Source: Vicinamibacteraceae bacterium
GTDB taxonomy: Bacteria > Acidobacteriota > Vicinamibacteria > Vicinamibacterales > UBA8438
DNA length: 42,585 nt
Reading direction: 5' to 3'
NCBI GenBank assembly: GCA_012271165.1
Contig: JAAXGX010000152.1
Coordinates: forward strand, 1-42,585
The position numbers were made by a program, and so were the translations under genes. Of this stretch, positions 16,738 to 26,221 are shown in pieces (within the stretch, counting starts at the first letter, position 1; each line of letters starts with the position of its first letter). The notes below the pieces were generated by a model. The model was given only the letters and a program-made list of their open reading frames with translations. It was not told where the DNA came from and ran no database searches.

Positions 16738-17580
16738 ATGCGCAGAGAGCTGGCACCGGCAGTCATCGGGCTGGCGGCCGTCGCGGTGGTCCTGGGCGCG
16801 CCCCCCGCACCCGCGCAGGACACGCGCCTGGACGCGCCGCGTCCCCACGCGCGCGGCCAGAGCGTGACGCCGTCGTTCGAGGGCTGGTATCCGAACCCGG
16901 ACGGCAGCTTCAGCCTGGTGTTCGGCTACCTCAACCGCAACTACGAGGAGCATCTGGACATTCCGATCGGTCCGGACAACCGCCTGGAGCCGGGACCGGC
17001 GGATCGCGGGCAGCCGACGCACTTTCTGCCCCGGCGCCAGACCGGCGTCTTCACCGTGGTCGTGCCGGCCGACTTCGGCCAGCAGGAGCTGACGTGGTCG
17101 CTGACCGCGCATGGCGAGACCATCGCCATTCCCGGCCACCTGCGTGCCGAGTGGCGGATCGACGCGTTGAAGGAGGTCACGAACGGCAACACGCCGCCTG
17201 TGCTGCGGTTCGCGCCGGACGGGGAGGCGGGGCAGGGGCCCGGCGGCGTCGCGACGCGCGCCCGGACCGCGCCGTCGCAGCCCGTGGCGCTGTCGGTCTG
17301 GACGAGCGACGACGGCATCTCACGCGCCCGCGGCGGCATGCCCTGGCAGCGCGGGGTGGGGTGGAGCAAGTACCGCGGACCCGGACCGGTGGCCTTCAGC
17401 GAGCCGCAGCCGGCGCTCGACGCAACGGGCAGCGCCACGACGACCGCGACGTTCGAGGAGCCGGGCGAGTACGTGCTGCGCGCCCTCGTCTGGGACGAGT
17501 CGGGAGGGCAGCGCGCGGTGATGGCCGGCGGTTTCTTCTGCTGCTGGACCAACGGGTACGTCACCGTGGACGTGCGCTAG
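16738..17580 (+). CDS. Secreted protein of unknown function
   Basis: A 280-residue exported protein (signal peptide about residues 1-26, ending APAPAQ). I do not recognise a named domain. The N-terminal half has SFEGWYPNPDGSFSLVFGYL, NYEEHLDIPIGPDNRLEPG and a QPTHFLPRRQTGVFTVVVP stretch, which I associate with an uncharacterised family found in this lineage. The C-terminus looks Ig-like or beta-sandwich (ATFEEPGEYVLRALVWDESG) and ends with an FCCW motif. It precedes the cytochrome c/PHM-like gene by 43 bp on the same strand, so it probably belongs to the same oxidation module, perhaps as a substrate-binding or scaffold protein. That role is inference. Confidence 0.7.
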   Translation: MRRELAPAVIGLAAVAVVLGAPPAPAQDTRLDAPRPHARGQSVTPSFEGWYPNPDGSFSLVFGYLNRNYEEHLDIPIGPDNRLEPGPADRGQPTHFLPRRQTGVFTVVVPADFGQQELTWSLTAHGETIAIPGHLRAEWRIDALKEVTNGNTPPVLRFAPDGEAGQGPGGVATRARTAPSQPVALSVWTSDDGISRARGGMPWQRGVGWSKYRGPGPVAFSEPQPALDATGSATTTATFEEPGEYVLRALVWDESGGQRAVMAGGFFCCWTNGYVTVDVR

Positions 17581-17600
17581 GGTTCGGGGCGCAGCCCCGT
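17580..17600 (+). repeat. Repeated leader hairpin, copy 1
   Basis: A 21-bp block identical to 31594-31614. Its core CGGGGC-GCA-GCCCCG (17585-17599) forms a 6-bp stem with a 3-nt loop. In both copies the block is followed by a similar GAAGC...GGAG stretch and an ATG 22-23 nt later, so it forms the 5' leader of a secreted-protein gene. Confidence 0.6.
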
Positions 17601-17623
17601 TTCATTGAAGCCAGGAGATGGTG

Positions 17624-18958
17624 ATGAGCAAGACAGCGCTCGGTTGGACGGTCGCGATCGGCCTCGTGGTCGGCCTCGTTCCGCTCTCGCCCGCGCCGGC
17701 GTTCGCCCAGGCGGCGCCGACGTTCGGCGCGGACGTCGCGCCGATTCTGCAGCAGCGCTGCCAGACGTGCCATCGGCGGGGTCAGATGGCGCCGATGTCG
17801 CTGGTGACCTACGAGGAGGTCCGCCCGTGGGCGCGGGCCATCCGCACCAAGGTGGCCGAGCGCTCGATGCCGCCGTGGCACATCGACAAGACGATCGGCA
17901 TCCAGGAGTTCGAGAACGACATCTCGCTGAGCGAGGCCGAGATCGACACGATCGTGGACTGGGTCGACGCCGGCGCGCCGCGCGGCAATCCCGGGGACAT
18001 GCCGCCGCCGGTCGAGTGGCCCGCCGACGACATCTGGCGCCTCGAGGCGCGCTACGGCCGGCCGCCGGACCTGATCGTGACCTCGCCGCCGTGGACCCAG
18101 AGCGCCGAGGGGCAGGACCAGTGGTGGCAGCCGGTCGTCGAGACCGGCCTCACGGAGGACCGCTGGGCGACCGGCATCGAGATCCGCCCCACGATCGAGG
18201 CGCGCCGCGTCACGCATCATTCCAACGTGTACCTGCTGCAGGAGGAGGCGCCCGGGGACCACGTCGCCGCCGTCGACGTCACGCCGCGGGGCAGCTACTT
18301 CAGCGAGTTCGCCATCGGCAAGATCGGCGACGTGTTCCGCGAGAACACCGGGAAGCTGCTGAAGGCGGGCGCGCGGTTCACGTTCGACAACCACTACCAC
18401 TCCGTCGGCGAGGAGGTGGTGGCGCAGACCGACGTGGGCGTCTGGTTCTATCCGCGTGGCTTCGTGCCCAAGTACCGCGTCTACGGCCAGGCCATGGGCG
18501 CGCAGCAGTCGCAGCAGACCATGGACCTGCCGCCCGGCAAGGTGACCGTGCACCACGCCTACATCCCGCTGCCCGCCCCGGCTCGGCTCGAGAACTACCA
18601 GCCGCACATGCACATCCGCGGCAAGTCGATGTCGATGGAGGCGATCCTGCCGGACGGCCGCGTGGAGACGCTGAGCCACGTAGAGAACTTCGACTTCAAC
18701 TGGCATGTCAACTACGTCTACACGGACGACTCGGCGCCGGTGCTGCCGGCCGGGACGGTGGTCCACATCACCGCGTGGCACGACAACACGGCTGCCAACC
18801 GCAACAACCCCGATCCGCGGCAGTGGGTGGGCTGGGGCCAGCGCAGCTACGACGACATGTACCACGCGCACGTGAACGTCACCTACCTGACGCAAGAGGA
18901 CTACGAGCAGATCGTCGCCGAGCGGGAGGCCAGGCGGCGCACGAACGATCAGCAGTAG
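17624..18958 (+). CDS. Cytochrome c fused to PHM-like copper monooxygenase-type domain
   Basis: A 444-residue exported protein. After the signal peptide, the haem-binding motif CQTCH is at 46-50 in a small cytochrome c domain that extends to about residue 125. The remaining region resembles the two beta-sandwich domains of copper type II (PHM/DBH-like) monooxygenases: paired His at 198-199 (THHSN), HYH at 257-259, HH at 310-311 and HMH at 328-330 (QPHMHIRGKSM). Such enzymes hydroxylate C-H bonds using two coppers; whether this one is active is not known. I chose the ATG at 17624 because AGGAG sits about 6 bp upstream; the ATG at 17618 abuts it. The PQQ dehydrogenase follows 7 bp downstream. 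A paralogue is at 26222-27586. Confidence 0.75.
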   Translation: MSKTALGWTVAIGLVVGLVPLSPAPAFAQAAPTFGADVAPILQQRCQTCHRRGQMAPMSLVTYEEVRPWARAIRTKVAERSMPPWHIDKTIGIQEFENDISLSEAEIDTIVDWVDAGAPRGNPGDMPPPVEWPADDIWRLEARYGRPPDLIVTSPPWTQSAEGQDQWWQPVVETGLTEDRWATGIEIRPTIEARRVTHHSNVYLLQEEAPGDHVAAVDVTPRGSYFSEFAIGKIGDVFRENTGKLLKAGARFTFDNHYHSVGEEVVAQTDVGVWFYPRGFVPKYRVYGQAMGAQQSQQTMDLPPGKVTVHHAYIPLPAPARLENYQPHMHIRGKSMSMEAILPDGRVETLSHVENFDFNWHVNYVYTDDSAPVLPAGTVVHITAWHDNTAANRNNPDPRQWVGWGQRSYDDMYHAHVNVTYLTQEDYEQIVAEREARRRTNDQQ

Positions 18959-18965
18959 GCGAATC

Positions 18966-20945
18966 ATGCGCACCGACGCCTCGCGGCTGGCGGCTCGCGT
19001 GCCGCGGCTGGCGGTGCTGCTGCTGTGCGCGGCGCTGCCCGCGCAGGCGCAGACCGGCGCGCCGCGGGGCGAGTGGCCCACTTACGGCGGCGACTTGGCC
19101 AGCACGCGCTACTCGCCGCTCACGGATATCACCCCCGGCAACTTCGACACGCTCGAGCTGGCGTGGCGCTTCGATCGGGATGCGCTGGGGCCGTTCCGGG
19201 CCACGCCGCTCATGGTCGGCGGGGTGCTGTACTTCACGGGCGCCGCGGGCCGTCCGGCCGTCGCCGTCGACGCGGCCACCGGCCGCCTCCTCTGGAGCCA
19301 CCATCTCGACGAGGGCGACCGGGCCCGCGCGGCGCCGATACCCCTGAGCCGGGGGCTCGCGCACTGGAGCGACGGCAGCGAGGCGCGGATTCTGTACGTG
19401 ACGCTCGGCTATCAGCTCGTGGCGCTCGATGCCGCGACCGGACAGCCGATTCCCACTTTCGGCGACGGCGGCATCGTCGACCTCAAGCGGAACATGGACC
19501 AGACGATCGACCCGGTCGGCGGCGAGGTGGGCCTGACGGCCGCGCCCCTCGTCGTCGGCGACGTCATCGTCATCGGCGCCATGCACGGCGCCGGGGCCGC
19601 GCCGCCGAGCCGCAGCAACGTGAAGGGCTACGTGCGCGGCTACGACGTGCGGACGGGCGAGCGGCTGTGGATCTTCCACACGATTCCATTGCCGGGCGAG
19701 GCCGGCAACGAGACCTGGCTGAACGATTCCTGGAGACATGCCGGCAACACCGGCGTCTGGACCCAGATGAGCGCGGACCCGGAGCTGGGCCTCGTCTACC
19801 TGCCGGTGGAGATGCCCACCGGGGACTACTACGGCGGGCACCGGCCGGGCGACAACCTCTTCTCCGAGTCGCTGGTGGCCGTCGACGTGCGGACCGGGGA
19901 GCGCCGCTGGCACTTCCAGCTCGTGCACCACGGGTTGTGGGACTTCGACATTCCCTGCGCGCCGATCCTGGTGGACATCACCGTCGAGGGCCGGCCGATC
20001 AGGGCCCTCGCGCAGCCTTCCAAGCAGGGCTGGCTCTACGTGCTCGACCGGGTCACGGGCGAGCACGTGTGGCCGATCGAAGAGCGTCCGGTGCCACGGG
20101 GCAACGTGCCGGGGGAGTGGTACTCGCCCACGCAGCCGTTCGTGACCCGGCCGCCGGCGTTCGAGCGCCAGGGCGCGACGCCCGCCGACCTCATCGACTT
20201 CACGCCGGAAATCGCGGCCGCCGCCAGGGAGCTGGCGTCGCGGTACGCCTTCGGGCCGCTCTTCTCGCCGCCGATTCTCAGCCGGCCCGAGGGACCGCTG
20301 GCCGTGCTGATGCTGCCCTACGAGCAGGGCGGTGCAAACTGGCCCGGCGGCGCGCTGGATCCCGAGACGAACCGGCTGTACCTGTTCTCGTCGACGAACA
20401 TAGGCTCGCGCGGCCTCGTGCCGCCCGATCCGGACGAGAGTGACATGACCTACGTCTCCGGCAACATCGAGAGCGGTCCCGCACCGATCGGCGCGGGCGG
20501 CGGCGGTGCGCTGACCGTCGAGGGGTTGCCGCTGGTCAAGCCGCCCTGGGGCCGGATTACCGCCTTCGACCTCGATGCGGGCACGATTGTGTGGCAGATC
20601 CCGCATGGAACCGCGCCGGACGAGGTGCGGAACCATCCGCTGCTGGCCGGGGTCGAGCTGCCTCCAACCGGACGCGCCGGACGCGTCGCCACGCTCGTCA
20701 CGCCCAATCTGCTGATCGCCGCGGAGGCCGGCGTGTTCACCGGGCCGTCGGGCGAGCCCGGGACCATGCTGCGCGCCTACGACAAGGCGACCGGGCGGGA
20801 GGTCGGCGCCGTGCCCGTACCGGGCCCGGTCACCGGCTCGCCGATGACGTACTCGGTGAACGGGCGGCAGCATGTCGCGCTGGCCAGCCGCGGCGCGCTC
20901 CTGGCGTACCGGCTGCCAACGCCTCCGGGAGAATCCGAACAATAG
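18966..20945 (+). CDS. PQQ-dependent dehydrogenase (quinoprotein), complete
   Basis: A 659-residue secreted quinoprotein. A signal peptide (to about QAQ at residues 27-29) precedes GEWPTYGGDLASTRYSPL. Diagnostic propeller segments include AVDAATGRLLW, DYYGGHRPGDNLFSES, WHFQLVHHGLWDFDIP, SKQGWLYVLDRVTGEHVW and TGSPMTYSVNGRQHVAL. There is no CxxCH, so no haem domain. It lies 7 bp after the cytochrome c/PHM-like gene and about 60 bp before the multi-haem DUF1592-type gene, so the haem proteins on either side are candidate electron acceptors. Compared with the quinoprotein at 12006 it lacks a short insertion near residue 90 and has a Gly-rich GAGGGGA loop near residue 520. Substrate unknown. Confidence 0.95.
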   Translation: MRTDASRLAARVPRLAVLLLCAALPAQAQTGAPRGEWPTYGGDLASTRYSPLTDITPGNFDTLELAWRFDRDALGPFRATPLMVGGVLYFTGAAGRPAVAVDAATGRLLWSHHLDEGDRARAAPIPLSRGLAHWSDGSEARILYVTLGYQLVALDAATGQPIPTFGDGGIVDLKRNMDQTIDPVGGEVGLTAAPLVVGDVIVIGAMHGAGAAPPSRSNVKGYVRGYDVRTGERLWIFHTIPLPGEAGNETWLNDSWRHAGNTGVWTQMSADPELGLVYLPVEMPTGDYYGGHRPGDNLFSESLVAVDVRTGERRWHFQLVHHGLWDFDIPCAPILVDITVEGRPIRALAQPSKQGWLYVLDRVTGEHVWPIEERPVPRGNVPGEWYSPTQPFVTRPPAFERQGATPADLIDFTPEIAAAARELASRYAFGPLFSPPILSRPEGPLAVLMLPYEQGGANWPGGALDPETNRLYLFSSTNIGSRGLVPPDPDESDMTYVSGNIESGPAPIGAGGGGALTVEGLPLVKPPWGRITAFDLDAGTIVWQIPHGTAPDEVRNHPLLAGVELPPTGRAGRVATLVTPNLLIAAEAGVFTGPSGEPGTMLRAYDKATGREVGAVPVPGPVTGSPMTYSVNGRQHVALASRGALLAYRLPTPPGESEQ

Positions 20946-21006
20946 GTCGCGGGCGGCCGGACCCGCGATGGTAAGATGCGTCCTGCAGCGGAAGCTGGAG
21001 GTGCGC

Positions 21007-23361
21007 ATGGGAACGCGTTGGCTGACTGGCGGCGCGGCTGCAGCGGCAGTCTTGTGCCTGGCAACGCCTTCGGCGGCTGCACCGGCCGCCTCTTCCGCGC
21101 GCGCGTTGCTGGACGAGTACTGCGTCCGCTGCCATAACGACCGGCTACAGACCGCCGGCGTCGAGCTGGACGCCGCCGACGTCGAGCAGGTGGCTCACGA
21201 CGCCGCGCTCTGGGAGCGGGCCATCCGCAAGCTGCGCGCCCGGGCCATGCCGCCCGCCGGGTCGCCCCGGCCCGACGAAGCCGCCTACGACGAGATGGTC
21301 GCGTACCTGGAGGGCGAGCTCGACCGGCTGGCGCTGGCGGCGCCCGATCCCGGCCGCACTGACACCTTCCGGCGCCTCAACCGCACCGAGTATCAGAATG
21401 CGATCCGCGATCTGCTGGCCCTCGACGTCGACGTGACCGAGCTGCTGCCGCGCGACGACGCCAGTTACGGCTTCGACAACGTCGGCGCCGTCAACCTCTC
21501 GCCGGCCCTGCTGGAGCGCTATCTGTCGGCGGCGAGCAAGGTCAGCCGACTGGCCGTCGGCAGCGCCGTGCCCGCGCCAGGCAGCCGCGTGGTCGTGCTG
21601 CCCGCGGATCTCACGCAGGAAGACCACTTCGACGGTCTGCCGTTCGGCACGCGCGGCGGCGCGGCCGTGACCCACAACTTTCCGGCGGACGGCGAGTACG
21701 AGATCCAGGTCCGGCTGTCGCGCAACCGGAACGAGAACGTCGAGGGCCTGTACGACCCCCACGACCTCGAGATCACCCTGGACGGCGAGCGGCTGCAGGT
21801 GTTCGAGATCCGGCCGAACCGGATGGTGGTGGCCGGCTACTACGCCGACGCCGACATCGACAAGCATCTGCAGGTGCGGGTGACCGTCGGCGCGGGCCCG
21901 CACGAGGTGGGCGCCGCGTTCCTGAAGAAGAGCTCGGCCCTCATCGAGACCGAGCGGCAGCCGTACGACGCCCACTTCAACATGGACCGCCACCCCCGCA
22001 CGCAGCCCGGCGTGCGCTCGGTGGCCATCGCGGGTCCGTTCGGCTCGGCGGGGGCGGGCGACACGCCCAGCCGCCGGCGCATCTTCGTCTGCCGTCCCGC
22101 GCGCGCGGCCGACGAGGCGGCGTGCGCCCGGACGATCATCGGCACGCTGGCGCGCCGCGCGTACCGCCGGCCCGTGAGCGACGACGACCTGGCCGGGCCG
22201 CTGGCGTTCTACGCGCGGGGTCGCGCGCGCGGCGGGTTCGAGGACGGCATCGAGCTGGCGCTGCGGGCGCTGCTCACGAGCACGGAGTTCCTGTTCCGCA
22301 TCGAGCAGGACCCCGCCGGGCTGCCCCCGGGCGCGCCGTACCGGTTGAGCGACGTCGAGCTGGCCTCGCGGCTGTCGTTCTTCCTGTGGAGCAGCCTGCC
22401 GGACGACGAGCTGCTCGGCCTCGCCGAGCGCGGGGCGCTGGGCGACCCCGCCGTGCTCGACGCGCAGGTGACCCGCATGCTCGCCGATCCGCGCGCCAAT
22501 TCGCTGGCGACCAACTTCGCCGGGCAGTGGCTGTACCTGCGGAACCTGGACGCGGCCAGGCCGAACCTGCGGCTGTACCCGGACTTCGACGACAACCTGC
22601 GCCGCGCGATGCGCCGCGAGACCGAGCTGCTGTTCGCGAGCATCGTCGCGGAGGATCGCGACGTTCTCGATCTGCTGCGGGCCGACTACACGTTCCTCAA
22701 CCAGCGGCTGGCCCGGCACTACGACGTGCCGAACGTGTACGGTGACCACTTCCGGCGGGTGGCGCTGGGCGCGGACGGCCGGCGTGCCGGCCTGCTGGGC
22801 CACGGCAGCATTCTCACGGTCACCTCGTATGCGACGCGCACGTCGCCGGTGCTGCGGGGCAAGTGGGTGCTAGACAACATCCTGGGCATGCCGCCGCCGC
22901 CGCCGCCGCCCGACGTGCCGCCGCTCGACGAGGGCGAGGCGGGCGGGGAAGCGCCGTCCATGCGCGAACGGATGGCGCAGCACCGGCGCAACCCCGCGTG
23001 CGCTGCCTGCCATCAACTGATGGATCCGGCCGGCCTCGCCATGGAGAACTTCGACGCGGTCGGCCGCTGGCGGGAGCGCGACGAGGGCTGGCGCGCCATC
23101 GACGCCTCCGGCAGCCTGCCGGGGAGCGCGGAGTTCGAGGGGGTCGCCGGCCTGCGGCAGGCGTTGCTGGCGCGCCCCGACCTGTTCGTCCGGACGCTTG
23201 CAGAGAAGCTGCTGACGTTCGCGCTGGGTCGCGGCGTGGATCACGCCGACGCGCCCGCGGTGCGGCAGGTCCTGCGCGAGGCCGCGCGGGACGAGAATCG
23301 CTTCTCGTCGCTCGTGCTGGCCATTGTCAAGAGTACGCCGTTCCAGATGCGGAGGTCGTAA
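21007..23361 (+). CDS. DUF1587/DUF1595/DUF1592/DUF1588/DUF1585 cytochrome c-type protein
   Basis: A 784-residue exported protein of the planctomycete/acidobacterial cytochrome type. A signal peptide and a haem motif CVRCH (39-43) come first. DUF1587-like (FRRLNRTEYQNAIRDLL), DUF1595-like (ARRAYRRPVSDDDL), DUF1592-like (LRALLTSTEFLFRIE), DUF1588-like (TSPVLRGKWVLDNILG, then a run of Pro) and DUF1585-like (AEKLLTFALGRGVDHAD) follow in the usual order. A second haem-type motif, CAACH, lies near residue 665 before MDPAGLAMENFD. The ATG at 21007 has GGAGG upstream. The stop overlaps the DUF1552 start by one base (TAATG), so the two are translationally coupled. This pair recurs as neighbours in these phyla; function is uncharacterised, presumably periplasmic redox chemistry. 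Confidence 0.92.
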   Translation: MGTRWLTGGAAAAAVLCLATPSAAAPAASSARALLDEYCVRCHNDRLQTAGVELDAADVEQVAHDAALWERAIRKLRARAMPPAGSPRPDEAAYDEMVAYLEGELDRLALAAPDPGRTDTFRRLNRTEYQNAIRDLLALDVDVTELLPRDDASYGFDNVGAVNLSPALLERYLSAASKVSRLAVGSAVPAPGSRVVVLPADLTQEDHFDGLPFGTRGGAAVTHNFPADGEYEIQVRLSRNRNENVEGLYDPHDLEITLDGERLQVFEIRPNRMVVAGYYADADIDKHLQVRVTVGAGPHEVGAAFLKKSSALIETERQPYDAHFNMDRHPRTQPGVRSVAIAGPFGSAGAGDTPSRRRIFVCRPARAADEAACARTIIGTLARRAYRRPVSDDDLAGPLAFYARGRARGGFEDGIELALRALLTSTEFLFRIEQDPAGLPPGAPYRLSDVELASRLSFFLWSSLPDDELLGLAERGALGDPAVLDAQVTRMLADPRANSLATNFAGQWLYLRNLDAARPNLRLYPDFDDNLRRAMRRETELLFASIVAEDRDVLDLLRADYTFLNQRLARHYDVPNVYGDHFRRVALGADGRRAGLLGHGSILTVTSYATRTSPVLRGKWVLDNILGMPPPPPPPDVPPLDEGEAGGEAPSMRERMAQHRRNPACAACHQLMDPAGLAMENFDAVGRWRERDEGWRAIDASGSLPGSAEFEGVAGLRQALLARPDLFVRTLAEKLLTFALGRGVDHADAPAVRQVLREAARDENRFSSLVLAIVKSTPFQMRRS

Positions 23362-24695
23362 TGATCGTAACGAAGATGGCGTTGCCGCGGCGCACGTTCC
23401 TGCGGGGGCTCGGTGCGACGTTCGCCCTGCCACTGCTCGATGCCATGGTGCCGGCGCTGAGCGCGGCGCCCCGGCCGGCCCGCCGCCTGGGCTACGTCTT
23501 CATCCCCATGGGGATGAACCCCGCGCCATGGATTCCAACGACGGACGGACGTCTCACGGCGCTGTCGCCGTCGCTGGCGGCGCTGACGCCGCACCTCGAC
23601 GACCTGACCGTGGTGACCAATCTGGAGATCCGGAATGCCTACACCGCCGGCAACCACGCGTCGTCGAACGCGGCGTTCCTGAGCTGCGTGGGCGGCAAGC
23701 GGACGGAAGGCAGCGACTACGAGCTGGGCACGACGGTCGATCAGATCGTGGCGAAGGCGGTGGGCGGCGAGACCGTGATCCCGTCGCTGGAGCTCGGCAC
23801 CGACCTGATCGCGCAGGTCGGGAACTGCGACAACGGCTTCGCCTGCGTCTACATGAACTGCCTGTCGTGGTCGTCGCCGACGACGCCGCTGCCGCCGGAG
23901 GCCGATCCGCGCGCCGTGTTCGAGCGTCTGTTCGGCGACGGCGGCACGCCGCAGGAGCGGCAGGCCGAGCTGCGGGCGAACGCCAGCATTCTCGACTGGG
24001 TGCTCGGCGACATGGCCCGCCTCCAGTCGCGTCTCGGGGCCGGCGACCGCACCCGGGTCAGCAACTACCTGGATACGGTGCGCGAGGTCGAGCGCCGCAT
24101 CCAGCGGGCGGAGCAGCATGCCGCCGCGTCGCCGCTCCCGGAGCTGGAGCGCCCGACCAGCGTCCCGGATTCCTGGGAGGAGCACGTCAAGCTGATGTTC
24201 GACCTGCAGGTGCTGGCGCTGCAGACCGATCTGACCCGGGTCATCACGTTCCAGCTCGCCCGCGAGGCGAGCACCCGCACCTATCCCCAGATCGGCGTGC
24301 CCGAGCCGCACCATCCGGTGTCGCACCACGTGAACGATCCCGAGAAGCTGACCAAGCTGGCCAAGATCAACGCCTACCACGTGTCGCTGTTCGCCTATCT
24401 GCTCGGACGGCTGCGCGCCACCGAGGACGGCGACGGGTCGCTGCTCGATCACACGACGTACCTGTACGGCAGCGGCATGGGCAACCCGAACGTGCACGAC
24501 CACAGCAACCTGCCGATCGTGATCGCGCGCGGCGGGGCGGGGGACGCGAAGGGGGGCTGGCACCTGCGCTACGCCGAGCCGACGCCGCTGGCCAACCTGC
24601 ATCTGACGCTGCTCGACTACATGGGCGTGCACCTGGACAACTTCGTGGACAGTACCGGCCGGGCCGGCCCGGTCCTCGAGCCGCTGACGTTGTAG
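23361..24695 (+). CDS. DUF1552 protein, Tat-exported
   Basis: A 444-residue member of the DUF1552 family, which almost always accompanies the DUF1592-type cytochrome. It has a twin-arginine signal (PRRTFLRGLG, residues 9-18). Conserved-looking segments include YVFIPMGMNPAPW, GNHASSNAAFLS, YLDTVREVERRI, EPHHPVSHH and the C-terminal LYGSGMGNPNVHDHSNLP, the last two rich in His and Asp and reminiscent of alkaline-phosphatase-like or sulfatase-like (DUF1501) metal sites. The ATG overlaps the previous stop by one base and GGAGG lies inside the previous gene's end. No biochemical function is established for the family that I know of; a partner role for the cytochrome is inferred from context. Confidence 0.9.
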   Translation: MIVTKMALPRRTFLRGLGATFALPLLDAMVPALSAAPRPARRLGYVFIPMGMNPAPWIPTTDGRLTALSPSLAALTPHLDDLTVVTNLEIRNAYTAGNHASSNAAFLSCVGGKRTEGSDYELGTTVDQIVAKAVGGETVIPSLELGTDLIAQVGNCDNGFACVYMNCLSWSSPTTPLPPEADPRAVFERLFGDGGTPQERQAELRANASILDWVLGDMARLQSRLGAGDRTRVSNYLDTVREVERRIQRAEQHAAASPLPELERPTSVPDSWEEHVKLMFDLQVLALQTDLTRVITFQLAREASTRTYPQIGVPEPHHPVSHHVNDPEKLTKLAKINAYHVSLFAYLLGRLRATEDGDGSLLDHTTYLYGSGMGNPNVHDHSNLPIVIARGGAGDAKGGWHLRYAEPTPLANLHLTLLDYMGVHLDNFVDSTGRAGPVLEPLTL

Positions 24696-24714
24696 CCGAC
24701 CGCGGAGGTCATCC

Positions 24715-26199
24715 ATGACGTGGAGGGTGCGGCTGATCGCGACCGCGGCGCTGGCGCTGCTGGCCGGCGGCGGGTCGAGCGCGGCGGTGGACGCGCGGCT
24801 GGTCGAGGCCGTCAAGCGGGCCGACGAAGTGGCGGTGCGGGCGCTGCTCGCGGCACAGGTCGATCCGAACCGCGCCGAGGCCGACGGCAGCACGCCGCTC
24901 CACTGGGCGGTGCACCGCGACCAGCTCGGCATCGCGAAGTTGCTGGTCCGCGCCGGTGCGCGGGCGACGGCCGCCAACCGCTACGGGGTTCGTCCGCTGT
25001 CGCTGGCGTGCATCAACGGCAATGCCGCCATGATCGAGCTGCTGCTCGACGCCGGGGCCGATCCGAACACGGTGCTGGCGGAGGGCGAGACCGCGCTGAT
25101 GACGGCGGCGCGCACGGGCGTCGTCGAGGCCGTGGAGCTGCTGCTGGCCCGCGGCGGCGACGTCAATGCCGCGGAGTCGTGGCGGGGGCAGACGGCGCTG
25201 ATGTGGGCGGCGGCGGAGGGCAACGCCGAGGTCGTTGCGGCGCTGCTCGCGCACGGGGCGGACGTCGGCGCGGCCTCGCAGAACGGCTTCACCGCGCTGC
25301 TGTTCGCGGCCCGCGAGGGGCGGATCGAGGCGGCCGAGCTGCTGCTCGACGCCGGCGCGCGCCTGGACGATGCGTTGTCGATCAACTCCGATCGGACGGC
25401 CCTCGGCGTCGAGAGGCGGCGGGCCTCCAGCGCGGGTCTCGACGCCTTGCTGCTGGCGGTGGGGAGCGCGCACTTCGAGCTGGCGGCGCGGCTGCTGGAG
25501 CGGGGGGCCGATCCCAACGCGGCGCCGCACGGGTGGACCGCGCTGCACCAGGTGTCGTGGGTGCGCAAGACCGGCGACTCCGGCACCAACGACCCCGCGC
25601 CCGAGGGCTCGGGCGACATGGACAGCCTCGAGTTCGTACGTGTGCTGGCGGCGAGGGGCGCGGACCTGAACGCCCGCGTCACGCTGAAGCCGCCCGCCGG
25701 GATCACAGAGCTGAACATGATCGGCGGCACGCCGTTCCTGCTGGCGGCTCGCACCGCGGATGCCGATCTGATGAGCCTGCTGGCCGATTTGGGCGCCGAC
25801 CCGCTGCTGGTCAACGAGGACAACACCACGCCGCTGATGGTGGCGGCCGGGGTGGGCACCCAGTCGCCGGGCGAGGATCCCGGCACCGAGCCGGAGGCGC
25901 TCGAGGCCGTCGAGGTGGCGCTGGCGCTGGGCGGCGAGCTGGACGCCGTGGACGACAACGGCGAGACGGCCATGCACGGGGCCGCCTACAAGCACCTGCC
26001 CGGCGTCGTGACCTTCCTGGCCGACCAGGGCGCGCGGATCGAGGTCTGGAATCGGGAGAACGCCAGGGGCTGGACGCCGTGGCGGATCGTTGCGGGCGTC
26101 CAGCGCGGGGCCAACATCGTCAGCTCGCCCGAGACGGAAGCGGCCGTGCGCGCCGTGATGGCGCGCGCCGGCGTCGGGCCGCCCGACGACCTGCCCTGA
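24715..26199 (+). CDS. Exported ankyrin-repeat protein
   Basis: A 494-residue protein with a signal peptide (to about residue 24) followed by roughly nine to ten ankyrin repeats. Clear repeat cores are GSTPLHWAVHRDQLGIAKLL, VRPLSLACINGNAAMIELLL, ETALMTAARTGVVEAVELLL, QTALMWAAAEGNAEVVAALL and FTALLFAAREGRIEAAELLL. Between repeats 6 and 8 there is a longer insertion containing SWVRKTGDSGTNDPAPEGSG. Ankyrin stacks are protein-binding scaffolds; in the periplasm this one may hold the neighbouring redox proteins together. GGAGG lies 7 bp before the ATG, 19 bp after the DUF1552 stop, so it is the last gene of the module. It converges with the next gene. Confidence 0.92.
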   Translation: MTWRVRLIATAALALLAGGGSSAAVDARLVEAVKRADEVAVRALLAAQVDPNRAEADGSTPLHWAVHRDQLGIAKLLVRAGARATAANRYGVRPLSLACINGNAAMIELLLDAGADPNTVLAEGETALMTAARTGVVEAVELLLARGGDVNAAESWRGQTALMWAAAEGNAEVVAALLAHGADVGAASQNGFTALLFAAREGRIEAAELLLDAGARLDDALSINSDRTALGVERRRASSAGLDALLLAVGSAHFELAARLLERGADPNAAPHGWTALHQVSWVRKTGDSGTNDPAPEGSGDMDSLEFVRVLAARGADLNARVTLKPPAGITELNMIGGTPFLLAARTADADLMSLLADLGADPLLVNEDNTTPLMVAAGVGTQSPGEDPGTEPEALEAVEVALALGGELDAVDDNGETAMHGAAYKHLPGVVTFLADQGARIEVWNRENARGWTPWRIVAGVQRGANIVSSPETEAAVRAVMARAGVGPPDDLP

Positions 26200-26221
26200 C
26201 GCCGGGCGGCGACCCCTCTCC

